Of a DNA stretch of 64,000 bases, positions 1-12,119 are shown piece after piece. The translations under genes and the position numbers were made by a program. The DNA comes from Ignelater luminosus. Its lineage: Eukaryota; Arthropoda; Insecta; Coleoptera; Elateridae. Where the stretch lies: positions 221,729-285,728 of the forward strand of contig VTPC01000423.1 of assembly GCA_011009095.1 (NCBI GenBank). The letters run 5' to 3'. Position 1 is the stretch's first letter; every line of letters starts with the position of its first letter. The notes under the pieces are model-generated. The model saw only the letters and a program-made list of their open reading frames with translations, was not told the origin of the DNA and searched no databases.

Positions 1-1921
1 GCTGAACTAGATGTATTATTTATGTTATGTCAACACAAAAATAACTATTCATATATTGCAAACAAAAGCATCTTAAAAATATATCATCAGTAGATGCAAG
101 GAAAAATAAATAAACTATAAACAGAAAAAAGTCATGATTAAAAACCATTCCTAGTAAAACTCGTAAGTCGAGCCATGACAACGTGCACAAAGTATTGTTA
201 GACTTCACCACATTCACATTCAACTGATGAGAGGGTAGCACAGCAAGTAAACGGAAGCTTAAATTCTAATCCTCAGACCAAGAATTTCCATTAGAGTTTT
301 TTGTAGTTTCTTTTAGTGGTGTAAATGAATATTGGAAAGTAATCTTCACAGATCTAATTATCTCTTATTCCCATTCTTATGTTCACTGGCTTCAAATTTC
401 CCGTTCTTGGCTGAAGATTTGAATATAAATTTCCATACTGTTATAGCGATGTCTTCAGTCAACCAAAGATTTTATAGATAAATTTGTCATAGAAGTGTTT
501 TGAATTCTTGGTACATGTTCTTTCTTGTCTATATGTCAATATTAGACTTAAATCATAAAAAACGGTTGCTGAAATGTTTTGTGGCCTTTCTTTCTTATTG
601 ATGAATGATTAGTTTTTAAACAATGAAAAGCGTCTTTGGTTGTTATTCATATCCATTTTTACTAATTTCTTGTCTCCTTTTCACAAAATGAACATTATAT
701 TTTTACAGTAGTACTTCTTGTTATATCGAATCGGATCCCGACAGCTAGGATTCCTATTTATCAGAAAAAAAGGTATCGCCATGTCAGCTAGATAAATCAG
801 GCATCGCCACAGACGCCGCGCCAAGTATCCAACTTTAAAACGTTTTTGGATAGGCTCATGTTATAAAAGCTGAAACAATGATTAAGTGAAACAATTTATT
901 GCTAATATTATGCTCATCACTATCTCAACATATTATTAATTTTGCTTTATGTACACCTTATTTGGAAGAAAAGCTTAAGTTTACAAATACATATTACGTC
1001 TATGGTCTTTGTTGTAGGAAACTTTTAAATTGTTCATGTTGATAATGAGTACCACTTATATTTCAGTTAATGAATTGAAATTGCTTTTTTTATTTGACAC
1101 CTACACTAGCAGAGGATCAACTACCATAGATCATATGCTGCTCATGTGACATGCAGAGATGAAGTTATACACCTATAACCTTGCAACTTAAATTTATGGA
1201 ATTTATTAGGCACCAGCGCCTTACTAATTGAATGATTAGGCCGCCTGAAACTTAAATTGTATTCGAATTGTCAGAATCTTCTTCTTATAATATCACCTAT
1301 CTCTTGAACTTAATCCACATATTATTCATTTCTTTTCCATGCTGGTCTGTAAACTTCCTTGAATAGATGATAGTTTACATTCTCTATCTTTTCCTTTTAT
1401 ATGATTTCTTATTACTGATATTTGTTGTGAAGTCATTTATTTGGGCCTAGTCATGATAGCCACTTTTGATTGGTTTGGATTCCTTTCCTTCCAGGTGTTC
1501 AATTTTTGTGTAAAACTTTTGTTTTCTCATCTTATTATTGTGTCTGTCTTTTTACCTAAGTATGTTTGCTGACTTTGCTCCATCTGAAACTGGAAATTCA
1601 CTTTTCATTTTCTTTTCTTTGATTTGAAGGTTCTTGCCAAACTACACATACTTTCCTGAGTCTCAATAATTCCATTTTGATGACTAATACTACTATGGGA
1701 ATGCTCACTTATTTACATTCTTCATCTCATAGTTGCAATTAGTTTCTAGTCTGATATCTCCTCAATTGTTGTCAATACTAATTAAAGATATCTTGTTTGT
1801 TATACTAACTAAGATACTATTTAGATCTATTATGTAGACACTACATAAGATAAAGCAAAAAGAAAGATGTGGTTTTAAAGAATTTTCTCCTCAGTCTGTA
1901 TACTGCCAAATGTCTACATAC
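1..1921. other. non-coding; expected intron 3 of the minus-strand Na+/K+-ATPase beta gene
   Basis: I found no exon here. The minus strand was read for the C-terminal part of the beta subunit (about 70 residues, including the third disulfide pair) and nothing matched, so the missing exons should lie left of the window. The only long minus frame (20-241) has no recognisable domain. Confidence 0.5.
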
Positions 1922-2208
1922 CTTGTTTGGTTCAGTTATGTTTCCAATATGATACTTTAATTGCAAAGGCATATCATGTGGCAAGTCTCTTGGATCATTA
2001 TAATATTCAGGAACCCATCCATAAATTTTATTCAATTTTAAGAAAATACAAGGCGAATTACGATGGTAGTCAAAGAATTTCTCTCTACTACAACTTCCCC
2101 ACACTTTCACATCTACATCGCATACTTCACCATTCTTCGGAAACTGATCATAGCTGCACCTTGTTGTCGTTGCTGTACCTTTTTCTAATTTACCAGGTGT
2201 ATAATATT
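1922..2208 (-). CDS. nrv: Na+/K+-ATPase subunit beta (nervana-like), exon 3
   Basis: Third coding exon of a sodium/potassium-transporting ATPase beta subunit, the glycosylated type II membrane partner that stabilises the catalytic alpha subunit and helps it reach the plasma membrane. It encodes residues about 150-245 of the ectodomain. Visible hallmarks are four cysteines in the family spacing (RC..VC, then GSC..SPC), which fit the first two of three conserved disulfides, the block PCIFLKLNKIYGWVPEYYN, and an N-glycosylation sequon NIT near the end. The exon is 287 nt (2 + 95 codons). It follows a CAG acceptor at 2209-2210 and ends in phase 0 at AAG before a GTATGT donor (1916-1921). The intron to exon 2 is only 60 bp. 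The third cysteine pair and C-terminus are not in the window. Identification is by family recognition; assignment to a particular nrv paralog is not possible here. Confidence 0.9.
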
Positions 2209-2268
2209 CTGCAAACAGACAAATTTTACATTAATAAAACTTTAAAAAAGAATGAAACGAATACCTAC

Positions 2269-2529
2269 TATCTAAAAATCCTTTCAAATTTTCGACCCAT
2301 TTTAAGTAGTTAGTTTTGTTGGAAGCTTGGAACCATATAAGTGTGCTTTCAATATTGTCTTGTGTGGGCATTGGTCTAAATCCCAAACCAGGATTGGTAC
2401 CAATCATAGAACGATCTAGCTGCCATTTAGGTATACGAGGATCTAATGTTTGGAAGAATACCCACATACAAATCGATACCAGCGCCGCTAGCATTCCATA
2501 AAATATTAAATAGAATAATAAAATCTTCG
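2269..2529 (-). CDS. nrv: Na+/K+-ATPase subunit beta (nervana-like), exon 2 with the transmembrane helix
   Basis: Second coding exon (261 nt). It completes a codon split after exon 1 (T+CG), then encodes KILLFYLIFYGMLAALVSIC, the single membrane-spanning helix (residues about 64-90), followed by the start of the ectodomain with the typical TLDPRIPKWQLDRS and NPGLGFRPMP blocks and an NKT sequon. The acceptor is TTTTTAG just upstream of 2529. For the donor I chose GTAGGT (2263-2268) because only this site keeps the frame into exon 3, giving GFLDKYYTPGKLEKG; the nearby GTATTC would shift it. A methionine inside the helix could be misread as a start, but the preceding residues are clearly part of the helix. 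Family membership is clear. Confidence 0.9.
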
Positions 2530-4189
2530 CTAAAAATAAAATTCATGAATTAGCTATTGTTTCTTTGTGTTTCATTCAATGTTATTGACCTTATCTAGAA
2601 CCCTAATAATAATTTGTAGCGTGCGTGATTCAACTTAGCTGTTCAAGTCAATAATTTATTAAAATCAAGTAAGGGTAAGTTATAAAAGGAATCCTTAATA
2701 ATTTTTATTATGTGAAATTTGGTGTGTAAGTATTATCTTAACGGCCTTTTTTGTATTATTTTTTCAATATTTTTATCGTTGCAATATACTAACTAAACAG
2801 CATGCAAGAAAGGATATTCTTCGATCACAAGCAATTCCATGAAGAATGTTTTACGTAAATAAATTATTAGTCACTATTTTAATTCAAACTGAATTTTATT
2901 TAAAAATAATATGATAAAAAGGCCAAGTTTCAATATCAACAATCTAGAAAAATTGTTATTCGTCCAATATAATAATATAATGTGATCAAATACATTCCGC
3001 ATCAAGCTAGTAATGGAAATCAAATGTCTCATCGGTTATAATTTTCCTTTTCCTAATTCGTGCTTCAATTTTGAAATTGATGTAGTATGAAGATGAAAAG
3101 AAACGGAACTACACCCCGATCTTATCTGTTAATCTATTTTCAACGTGAGTATAATAATAATAATATAATAGATAAAGAGACATTGCATCACCCAATCATC
3201 AGGCACCGAAACTTAAGTTTCAATTTGAAGAGAATAAGAGATCTTGAAAAAGACTAACACTAGTAGATGGCACATTGAAAGTACTTAAAGGTAGAAAACC
3301 TTGAATGTCTGTTACAAAACATAATAGAGCCATAGTAAAATAAAATAAGAATCTTGAACAGTTAAGTCTTAGGAAAAATACAGTAAGCTCTTCTCAAAAT
3401 CTTTCGAGTAGTAGAGGATATTCAAAGCGGTATACGAGGGATGAGTAGGTTTTCGTAAAGAATGATCACTGATGACAAAGCTTTTCTTGGGACGTCCCTA
3501 CTTATCACATTCGCAAAAAAATATAAGGAGTTTATTTTTCTTTGAGGTATGCATACGTGTGTCTTGTCCTCCAATAGCTATTTCTTGAAAATACCTAAAG
3601 GATGACAATAACTAAGTACGAGTCGCCATCATACTTTACATAATAAGTTAATGAAGAAATCAGGAAAAACCCTTGCGGTGTCTAGCTCAAAAAACTCCAT
3701 TTCACACTTTTTATTGGAATTGATTTACTTGCAATCGACGATAGCTTCTTCAAGATTTGATCCTCGTATTGAAAGAGCAGATGTCAAGAGTTGAAAAGTA
3801 TAGGGCTTAGAATAGATCCCTGAGTTCACCAGCGTAAATTGCGCGGAAGCCAAACAATGTAGAATTGACACGTACGTTTACTAAAAAAAGGAAGAAATAA
3901 TGACTGTTATTAGATCTCCGAATATGGAGCTAAGTTCGTTCTTAATTAATAACAATCCACTTCTGCAAAATCAACTGTCAGTGCTAAGGCGATAGATATT
4001 ATCGCTGAATACATTCTGTTCAAAACAATTCTTAATAAATTCTTTGAGCATTTTGCTTGTTCTTGGTTATTATTTGTTTGTTCAAACAATGAACGATTAT
4101 GTTTTAGTGATTCCGAAAGAATAATTAAACTTTTAATTGGTCCATAATTTCCATCCATCCTTGATACACTTCTTTTAATTCATTTTATA

Positions 4190-4204
4190 CCCCCCCCCCC
4201 CCCC
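4190..4204. repeat. poly-C tract (15 C)
   Basis: An uninterrupted run of 15 cytosines in an otherwise AT-rich intron. Probably a mononucleotide microsatellite; the exact length could be a sequencing artefact. Confidence 0.9.
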
Positions 4205-4339
4205 ACTCTCACCTGACAAAACTGAATGAATCGAATATGAATTTATTAGTGTTTCTCAAATAGTGCTCCGCAAAAGCTCTGATTTGGACAAGATCGAGAC
4301 TAATTTTTGGAATACCTGAAGCTCTTTAGACCTACACCT

Positions 4340-4830
4340 GTTCGATCAAGCTTCTCAAAGCAACCAGGATTTTCAGGCCGGTAGGTTTTTCAAGTTAGTT
4401 GGTTTTTTCAAGCCGGCCAGGTTTTTGGGCTTGCATTGGGCTTTTTGGTTGATGGTGTTTGGACCAACTGGGATTTTGGAGTTCTCAAGCCTTTCAAGTC
4501 GGTCAATATTTTTAGGTCAAAACCTTCCTTATTAAATGGCAGCTTAAGACAATGTGGTGCTTAGTTTTGACTTCAACATCTCTCCTTCATAAAACTGATT
4601 GATAATAATACAAATAAGTCAAGTTTCGCGCTTTTTAACTTTATATAGAGCTTTTCCTGTTGGACTGATCAAGCCTCTTGAGCTAATCTATTGTTTGAGG
4701 CTGTTTCTGCTGGTCGGGATAATCAGCAATTAAGATCTACGGGTTTGCGTCGGTCGTTTCCGACAAGTAAGATTTTCCGACTAGTCAGACCTTTTAGGTC
4801 GTTAAATTTTCAAGACTAATTGGGCTTTTT
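4340..4830. repeat. degenerate short-unit repeat field (CAAGC/GGCC/TTTTT motifs)
   Basis: The stretch repeats variants of a short phrase such as TTTTTCAAGTCGGTCAG, TTTTCAAGCCGGCCAGG and GGGCTTTTTTGAG about every 20-30 bases. The texture resembles the internal repeats of the hAT-like element at 53815-54510 read on its other strand, so it may be a relic of a related element. I could not find inverted ends. Confidence 0.4.
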
Positions 4831-5469
4831 TGAGTTACTTTGGCTTTGTTTGCAATTCTTTGGATCAATCCGACTTGTTCTACTCTTCTGGGGTGCTTCA
4901 TGTTTCTCAAGACTTGACATATCAGCCCGTAAGTACAAGATTGTATACAGCAACGTTCCTGATATGAGAAAAGCTCAAAAAGCTTGTAACGTTTACTTTT
5001 TGCGCTCGTTACTTCGCATTTGTTTTTGGCCGGAGAATATTTCTTTAGCAGTTGTGGTAGGGTCGCATAGATATCTTGGTTATCTTTTATTAGTTTCTTT
5101 AGTTTTAGACATCAGTTAGCGGGTTAACAAAATCTTTAATTTTTTATTATTACAATCGGGACACAGGGTACAATTTTTTTCAATTTTATTTTTATTTTCT
5201 TATTATAGAGAAATGAACTTATTACAGCTGTCTTTGGTATTTTTGATTATTTATTTTTCAATCTAAAACATGATGGGTGAAATCAGATGGATTATTGGGA
5301 AATCTTTATTCTCGAAAACTAGATAACATGTTTAACTTAAACTTAATTTATACAAGGAACAGTTAATATACATTAAACATTAGTTTGTAATTTTAAGAGG
5401 ACCATACACTCCGTCACTACCAATCTGGCGAAGTTTTTGTCTAATGTTCTTCATTAGCTGCGCACTACC

Positions 5470-6420
5470 CTTTTAGGGCACTTCTATACTGGTTCTTTTA
5501 ATTACTCTTTTAAATGAATTGAAATTCTTCGCTGGTAGTGATCTGACAAAGTATTGTCTTTTAATAAGTGCCCAGAATTCCTCAACAGGCTTGACCTGAA
5601 GAATATTAGGGACGTTGTTCTTATTTCTATAAAATCGATGTTTTGAGTATTCAAGAATTCGACGTTTTGCCTTGCATAGTGGCATATTGCTACAGTAGAT
5701 CGGGCCAGAAAGAAAGCAATGAAGGGAAGTAGTCTGTTCTTAATGCACTCGTTTAAATGTATCTTCTGGTTCATTGTACCTTCCAAAATGATAGGGTCTG
5801 ACATTCATTCATTACTTGCCATAACAAGAACTTCTTGAAACATTTCTTCTTTGGTTTGATTCTAATTTCGATTGGCACCTCAATTTCATTGCTACAATAA
5901 TAGTACCTACTTCTCCCCTGGGACGTCGCGTCGGTGCGGTCACATGCTATGTATGTTTTGTCATAAATGACGATAATCTTTCCAGACTTCTTGCTGAACG
6001 ATGTTTTCACTCGGATTTTTTGATCAGGAGTGCAATGGGGAACTATCTTGCATTTACGCGTTTTAATACCTATTTTTTGAACTTTCAGTTCATGTAAATA
6101 AGGCAAGTTTTTTTAAAGATCTTGTCAATAGCACTACACAGTTTTAGAGAAGAATTTGACAATGAACGACTTTTTATCTTCTAGTAATCGCTCTTTCTCG
6201 CTCGTTTATATCTTGATGATATATTATATAACGACCTTTTGTTATGGCCCTCTACAGCAAAATCACATACAGTCTGATACTTGTCTTTGTTAGAGTCGTT
6301 TTCGTAGTAGTGGCAAACTTTTTTACAAACTCTTCTCTTTCTCTACGTTCCATTTCTGCATTAACTAATTTATCATAACTAGTATCACGTTCTTTGTTGT
6401 TTGACAATTGCTAAATAAAA
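5470..6420 (-). pseudogene. DDE transposase remnant (Tc1/mariner/pogo-like superfamily)
   Basis: Three overlapping minus frames (5771-6106, 5502-5804, 5473-5685) and an upstream frame reaching about 6420 read together as one broken transposase. In order they show an N-terminal helix-turn-helix-like part (SLYNISSRYKRA), a first catalytic-strand region (VIYDKTYIACD), the conserved KFLLWQ block, EGTMNQKIHLNECIKNRLLP, a CHYA block in which the usual preceding aspartate is lost, and NVPNILQVKPVEEFWALIKR, holding the third acidic position. This order matches a repetitive transposase family common in insect genomes. Several frameshifts and the lost second aspartate mean it is dead. No terminal inverted repeats were found by eye. 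Confidence 0.7.
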
Positions 6421-9400
6421 TGACGCATCGTATTTGTCAAAATGCTAACTAGTTTTGGACAATAAGCATGTCACACAAGTGATCCGATTTCACCTATCAT
6501 GCTTTAGATACGCTTAGCAAATGGATAACTGTTTTGGTAATCTTATCTGTGATTTATTCATTGTAGTTTAAGATTTGTTTATTTAATCCGTTTCAATTTT
6601 CTTTGCATTCTTACGTGCGAAATCTGAATAGGTAGGCTAATTTTTTATTTTCTTCCATTTTGTTTGAAGTTATCTCCTGCAGAGATAAACTTTATTTATT
6701 TAGTTAGGTTTGGGTGGAAGTGGATAGAATTAGAAAATTTTATCGTACTAGCTCATTTGTAAATTCTGTCGGTCTTTTTTTTTCATTAATTTGAATAGTA
6801 TTTATAATTACGCATTTGGTTTAGGTGTTTGGAAATTGAAACTTCCTTTTATTAGTTAGTTGCTTATGTTAACAGGAATCCTTTATTTTCATTTCTCCAA
6901 CAAGAACATTAAATATTTTCGCCGGGATTGTTCGTTGGGGCAATTTTATGTTGCTGTTCCAAATCTGGATCGCGGTCAGCGGTCGGAATTTGTCTTGTTC
7001 GCCAAGATTCAGTGAAGCGTTTGTCACCATAGAAGTAGTTGGGCTGTGTTACTAAAGAATAGGCTGTAATATTTTTTTTTATTTTCTTGTGCGAAGCCTC
7101 AGTAGTGCGAGGGTAAGTTGTCTTCTTTCCCGATACATAGTTGATCTTATGTAAGTTATTCACATTTAGTTTCAAATTCTACTTCGATTCAGCCTCAATA
7201 AGATAAATCACAAACTTCAACTTACGATTCAACTCTTCTTTCAATCCGTTGTGCCCTACTAAAGATCTACATGGCTCCCTCATATAAATGGACGTCTCAT
7301 CTTAGAACTGGCAGGCATCAGGAAATTAAATAACGTTTAGATCTTCACTTCATGTTTTGTATTGGTGTTATTAAATTGCCATTTATATATAGAAATCTTT
7401 GTTATAACTGATTTCTTATAATCATCAAAAATCACATTTAAATCATTTCTTTGACATCATATTTATTTAATGATTAATTTTTTGATTAAATCTAAAACTT
7501 AGAGAGACGTTGTATTAAGAGGTTTTGTTTCCTTGTTAAGTTTGTTACAGATATATTTCATCACTGAAATGCAGGCCTGTACTTTCTGGAGGAATTCGCG
7601 GGAAGTCTACTTTTTTGAATAACCAAAAAATTGGCTTGGATTCAAAGATCTGCTCTCAAACTCTAAGAATGAGGAATAAAATTCAATGAAAGGGAAATGT
7701 TCAACAAAAAGTAACTCAATCTGCGTAACCTATGAAATGGAAAACGTACGTTGGTGATCAAATTATATAAAACTATTCTAAATCACGTCAATGCGACAAG
7801 CAAATAAATAAATGAACCATTAACGCACGCGATGTAAGTCTTTTATTTCATACGCTACGCAAAGTCGATTACTTTTTGGTGGCACGTTAGATAACACGAC
7901 TTACAGAAATTTGATTAAAAATGCTCTTTTGCTTTTATGAAGATCAAAAACCAAAAATTAAAGATTTTGCTCCATTGATTTAACAGATTAGAAGAATATT
8001 CACAATCGAGAAGGGCCAAGCCAACATAATCATCTGCAGACACAGAGTTGGATTTCAAATTACATGGTGTAAACTTTGATCTGAATCTTGCGTAACCATC
8101 TTTACCGATTTTCGTCATTCTATATCTCTGGCAGTTTATGGACTATCTGAACCTTAAAAATCCACTAATCATCACGTAACACCGAGAACTTTGTAGTTTT
8201 TAAGTGGAGTCATGATGTCAAATGCGTGATATCGTCAATTGTCCTACTTAATTTGCAGAACATAGTTTTTTGTAGTACGGTTATGTACAGTAAATGCTCC
8301 AGAGGCATGCAAAGGCAACGTGCTTAAGTACTTATTTTCAGTGGATTCTCGAGCTAGCTAGTTTAGAAGTTTTTTTCCACCATTTCTAACGAAAGATATC
8401 CCATCTCGATTTAACCTCTCCTTCCCAAAATAAGGAAGTTCACAAGCTGGTTTGATAGTTCTTCCTTAACCATTTCCAATAATAAAACAGCCTTTTTGAT
8501 AATACTTCCCATTTACAAAATGTAGAATTTTAGTGCTTTGATATTCTAAGAAGACAGTGCTTAATGTTCTTTATTATTTTAATTTATGAATAGGTACTTG
8601 GTTAGTATTAGTTTGAGTTTCCAGAAGTAGACAACATACATTGCATACTCCGGATGACCAAGCATTCGTATCAAAAAAAAAGAATCAACCTGAAATTGAA
8701 TAAGTCAATACGAATTAATTCCGTAAATAATTTGAGAAATGCTGCTTTAAATTAAGTTTTCATCTTACGTATATTCTTAGTTTCAGTGAAAATATTCAAT
8801 TTGAAAGAATTGGCCTCCATGGAAAAATATTTTAGAAAGGATTAACGCTCTCAAATATTTATTTCCGAACGTTCATTTACTGCAGTACAAGAATTATTCC
8901 TGTGCTTTGAGAAAAAAAAAACAAAAGAAACCGAAGGGTAGATTAGTGTTTAAACACAAATCAGAAAAAGCTTTCAACTGTTTCACATCCACTTTAAGTA
9001 GTTAGATTCTATTTTCAACATTTCATTTCTAGATAAGGATTAGAATCAGTATTTAAGAATAGGTGCTATTACATATTTATTACATACAGCACGTAATGTA
9101 CTGCAGTGTAGAATAAATAATTAATTTTTGGTCGATAACGTTCATTTTGAAGTATTAATATTTGCATAACAGCGTTCGTGAATTCATAATATTGGTCTAG
9201 TAAAGGAATGAACAAAGAAGGATTTATCTTCATAGGAACGTCGTCGTCAGCTGATGAGGATAGTTGATGATGTTTATAATTAATTACAATCAAATTAATT
9301 AGTATGTGAAAATCTCAGACTTAATGGAACTGCTACTTCAACTTTATTAAGTATTGAACTTGACAATTCATTTATTAAAGAAATCTCTAGTTGCACAAAA

Positions 9401-10690
9401 CAAACTCAGGAGTCTCATGTTTACCAACACTGATCTTTTCCACAGTACTTAAGTAATTTAACTAAAAAACATGGATTTCTAATAACTAAGAGCAAGACAA
9501 AAAAAGAAAATTATTTACATATGAAGGACATTCGGTATTTTGGGACTAACGGACTTAAGCTAATACAAATCGGACAAATGGGCAACATTGTTCAGGAGGT
9601 TAGAGTCTATCATCCTGATAACTTCAAATCAAATCTTATGGAGTCAATTATTATCCATCTGTTAATATTTGATGAACTACAAAAATCAAATAGTTATGCA
9701 GAAACTAATGGAAACTTGAAAAGACAGACTTGTCATACAAAATATGTTAATGTCTAGAGGTTTACAAAGATCTAGAGAAAGTACCCGTACAGCTGACATA
9801 TCAAAATCTCGAAAGGGTGTATCTTGTACTACGCTATGCAGAGAAAGTCCCTGATTTAATCAATATCTAGAGGATGTCAAAGGTCAAAAGTAGCGATTTA
9901 TGCTGAACACATAGTAATCAGTAATCATAAGAGTACCCTTACAGGAGGAGAAACAATTCGACAATAAATGAAGATAATATTTGCAAGCAAAATTTAAATA
10001 TTCTCGAAAATCTCACATAGTCTGAAGACTGACTGGTAGCGAGTATTGTGGTTTAGAGCAATGCTACTTATAACCTTTTTGCCTATGTAATTCCCCGCTT
10101 TTGCAGTCTATTTAGTGATCCTCATTTGATGTTTATGCAGCTTTTGCTGCAACATGAACCTCATCCACTTTACCCCAGCAACCTTATCTTTTAACTGTCA
10201 ATTTCAAACTTTTCCCAAAAATTTATAGAAATCTCATAGGCAATAACAATAAAAGATTAATTTACAAAAATTTTATTATGTTACATTTTTTACCAAGAAG
10301 GTTCATATACCTACTTGTTGATTGCGCTGCCTACACTTCCTTTCAATGTCTCAGTTAGATGTACATCGCTGACCAGGGAAATTAAATATAGTTTTAAATA
10401 TGCCTCCACTAACTTTAGCAATAAATTGAAGTACTTGATTCCAAGAAAAATTACAATTTGCTAGAATCTCTTATTCCTCGTGCCCAAAATGATAAAGAGC
10501 CCGTTCTAAAACTAGAAATCTGTAAATAGCAATTTCTTTCTTTGCTTAGATTCTTAGTACCACACATAGTTGTGATGGGAGAGTTTAACTGAAACATTAA
10601 ACCATTTGAGTTTACCGCACCCTTACTAGCGAACAAACGTACACTAATGTAGGTTAGCTTAGACTTGTGTACTAATACAGTCGACATGGG
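6421..10690. other. intronic DNA, nothing recognised
   Basis: AT-rich sequence with short frames on both strands (for example 6909-7175 minus, 7915-8118 minus, 9521-9757 plus). None has a domain, good start context or splice evidence that I can defend. Confidence 0.5.
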
Positions 10691-10699
10691 ATGAATCCA

Positions 10700-11730
10700 A
10701 TTATGCAGGGTGTCCCGTTTAATAGTCTACATGCTATCATGCTAAAATTCGATATTTCGGTACAGTTTGAACTCGAGATTGCAAAAGTAAAATTAGAACA
10801 TTTTTTAGAACAAATCGTCAAACAGAAAAACAACGTCAACTTTCATTTGCCACATGGACCTACTACTTTCTTATTACCCCAGCCCGTAAGATTTCCGACA
10901 CAAAACTATAAAATTGATAATAGAGGAATCAGAACAAAAAAGGCTACTGTCTTGTTTATAGAAAAATAAAGTTAAAACATTTTTTAGAACAATCTGTCAA
11001 ACCGGAAACAACGTCGATTTTCGTTTGTTAAACGGAACTACTACTTTTCTATTGCTCTAATCGACAGTCCATAAGATTCTCCGCACACAAAACTGTCAGG
11101 GTACCATAGGTCTAAAATTGATAATAGCGGAATTAGAACAAGAAATCGGAATCTGTTCTATTCAACGGTTTACACTGGATTATTCGGAAACTATTAAAGC
11201 CAGAAATCTGAGATGCTTAGATCGACAGCCCACAAGATTCCTGATAGGGAAGTATTAGATATTATAGCTCTGAAATAGCTGATAGAAAATTTAAGATTAT
11301 ATGCCAAAATAGTAACTGCAAAGGTTGTTTTTGTCAATAGAACAAAAAAATTCTTCCGGTTGATACGTAATTATTTCTGTAATGCAGTACATTGCATATT
11401 GTTATTCCGCATCTTCAAGGCCGTTAAACGAGGCAGATGGTCTAGACTTATGGTACGTAATACTTTTTTTTATCAGGAATGTTGCCAAACATCAATTGAT
11501 GCAATCAAAAGGTAGTAAGTTCAGCATCGTTTCCGGTTTGACAAATTGTTTTAAAAAATGTTCTAATTTCATTTTGAAAATGTAGAAGTCGAATTTAGCA
11601 AACTACATAATTTCAGTTTTCTAGCTTTATTAGTTTCCGAATTGTCGCGTGTAGACCGTTAAATGGAACAGTATCCGTCTGTTTTGTTCTAATTGCGCTA
11701 TTATCAATTTTAGACCTATGGTGCCATTGT
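10700..11730. repeat. cluster of degenerate direct and inverted repeats starting with a CAGGGTGTCCCG end
   Basis: A sentence-like unit centred on AGAACATTTTTTAGAACAA is repeated at about 10795 and 10978, and appears inverted at about 11523-11575. A second unit (GGTCTAAAATTGATAATAG) occurs at about 11108 and inverted at about 11705-11720. The block opens at about 10708 with CAGGGTGTCCCGTTTAATA, the kind of terminus seen on Tc1/mariner-type elements elsewhere in the window. The repeat order (A, A, B then A', B') is not a simple palindrome, so rearrangement or nested insertion is likely. The frame at 10691-10969 is a by-product of the repeat. Confidence 0.5.
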
Positions 11731-11736
11731 TAGGAC

Positions 11737-12040
11737 ATGCGACAAGGAAGCCTATTGTCGTCCAGGAATGAGGAAGTTTTGAAGAGCGTAAGAGGACGAA
11801 GGAAACTATTAGATGTTGTAAATAAAAGAATAAAGAACTGGGTAGGGCATGTACCGAGGAGAGATTGCTTAATGGAAGACGTCTTAGAGGATCTTGTCGC
11901 AAGAAAAAAAAGAAGAGGAAGGAGGAGGTTGAAGATGACGGACGAGCTGAAAGAGGAAGGAGAGGTATATGTTGGTATCAAGAGGAGAGCACAGGAGAGT
12001 GAGGACCTGTGGAAACACAGACAACTCTTGATGATGATGG
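11737..12040 (+). pseudogene. LINE reverse transcriptase C-terminal remnant
   Basis: The plus frame carries RIKNWVGHVPRRDCLMEDVL followed by a basic KRRGRRRLKM stretch and a KRRAQESEDLW motif. This order (WxGHxxRxDxLxxxVLE, basic GRRR, then R-A-x-x-R/E-D-x-W) is the usual C-terminal tail of endonuclease/reverse-transcriptase LINE ORFs in animals. Only about 100 residues remain; the RT core is absent. It overlaps the distal side of the repeat cluster before it. A basic-rich random frame is the alternative, but the ordered motifs argue against that. Confidence 0.6.
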
Positions 12041-12119
12041 TACTACAGTTGTGTCGGGAATCTTATGGGCCGTCGATTGGAGCAATATTAAGCAGAACTT
12101 TCGATAGTCATTTTTGAGC

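Noticed and set aside
2231-2275. Alternative exon 2 donor at GTATTC, just beyond the chosen GTAGGT
   Set aside because: It would put exon 3 out of frame and lead to an immediate stop; the chosen donor keeps the family sequence.
1927-2313. 128-residue plus frame opposite exons 2-3 of the minus-strand beta subunit
   Set aside because: Shadow of the real exons on the other strand.
10691-10969. 92-codon plus frame
   Set aside because: Built from a degenerate repeat cluster with a transposon-like end.
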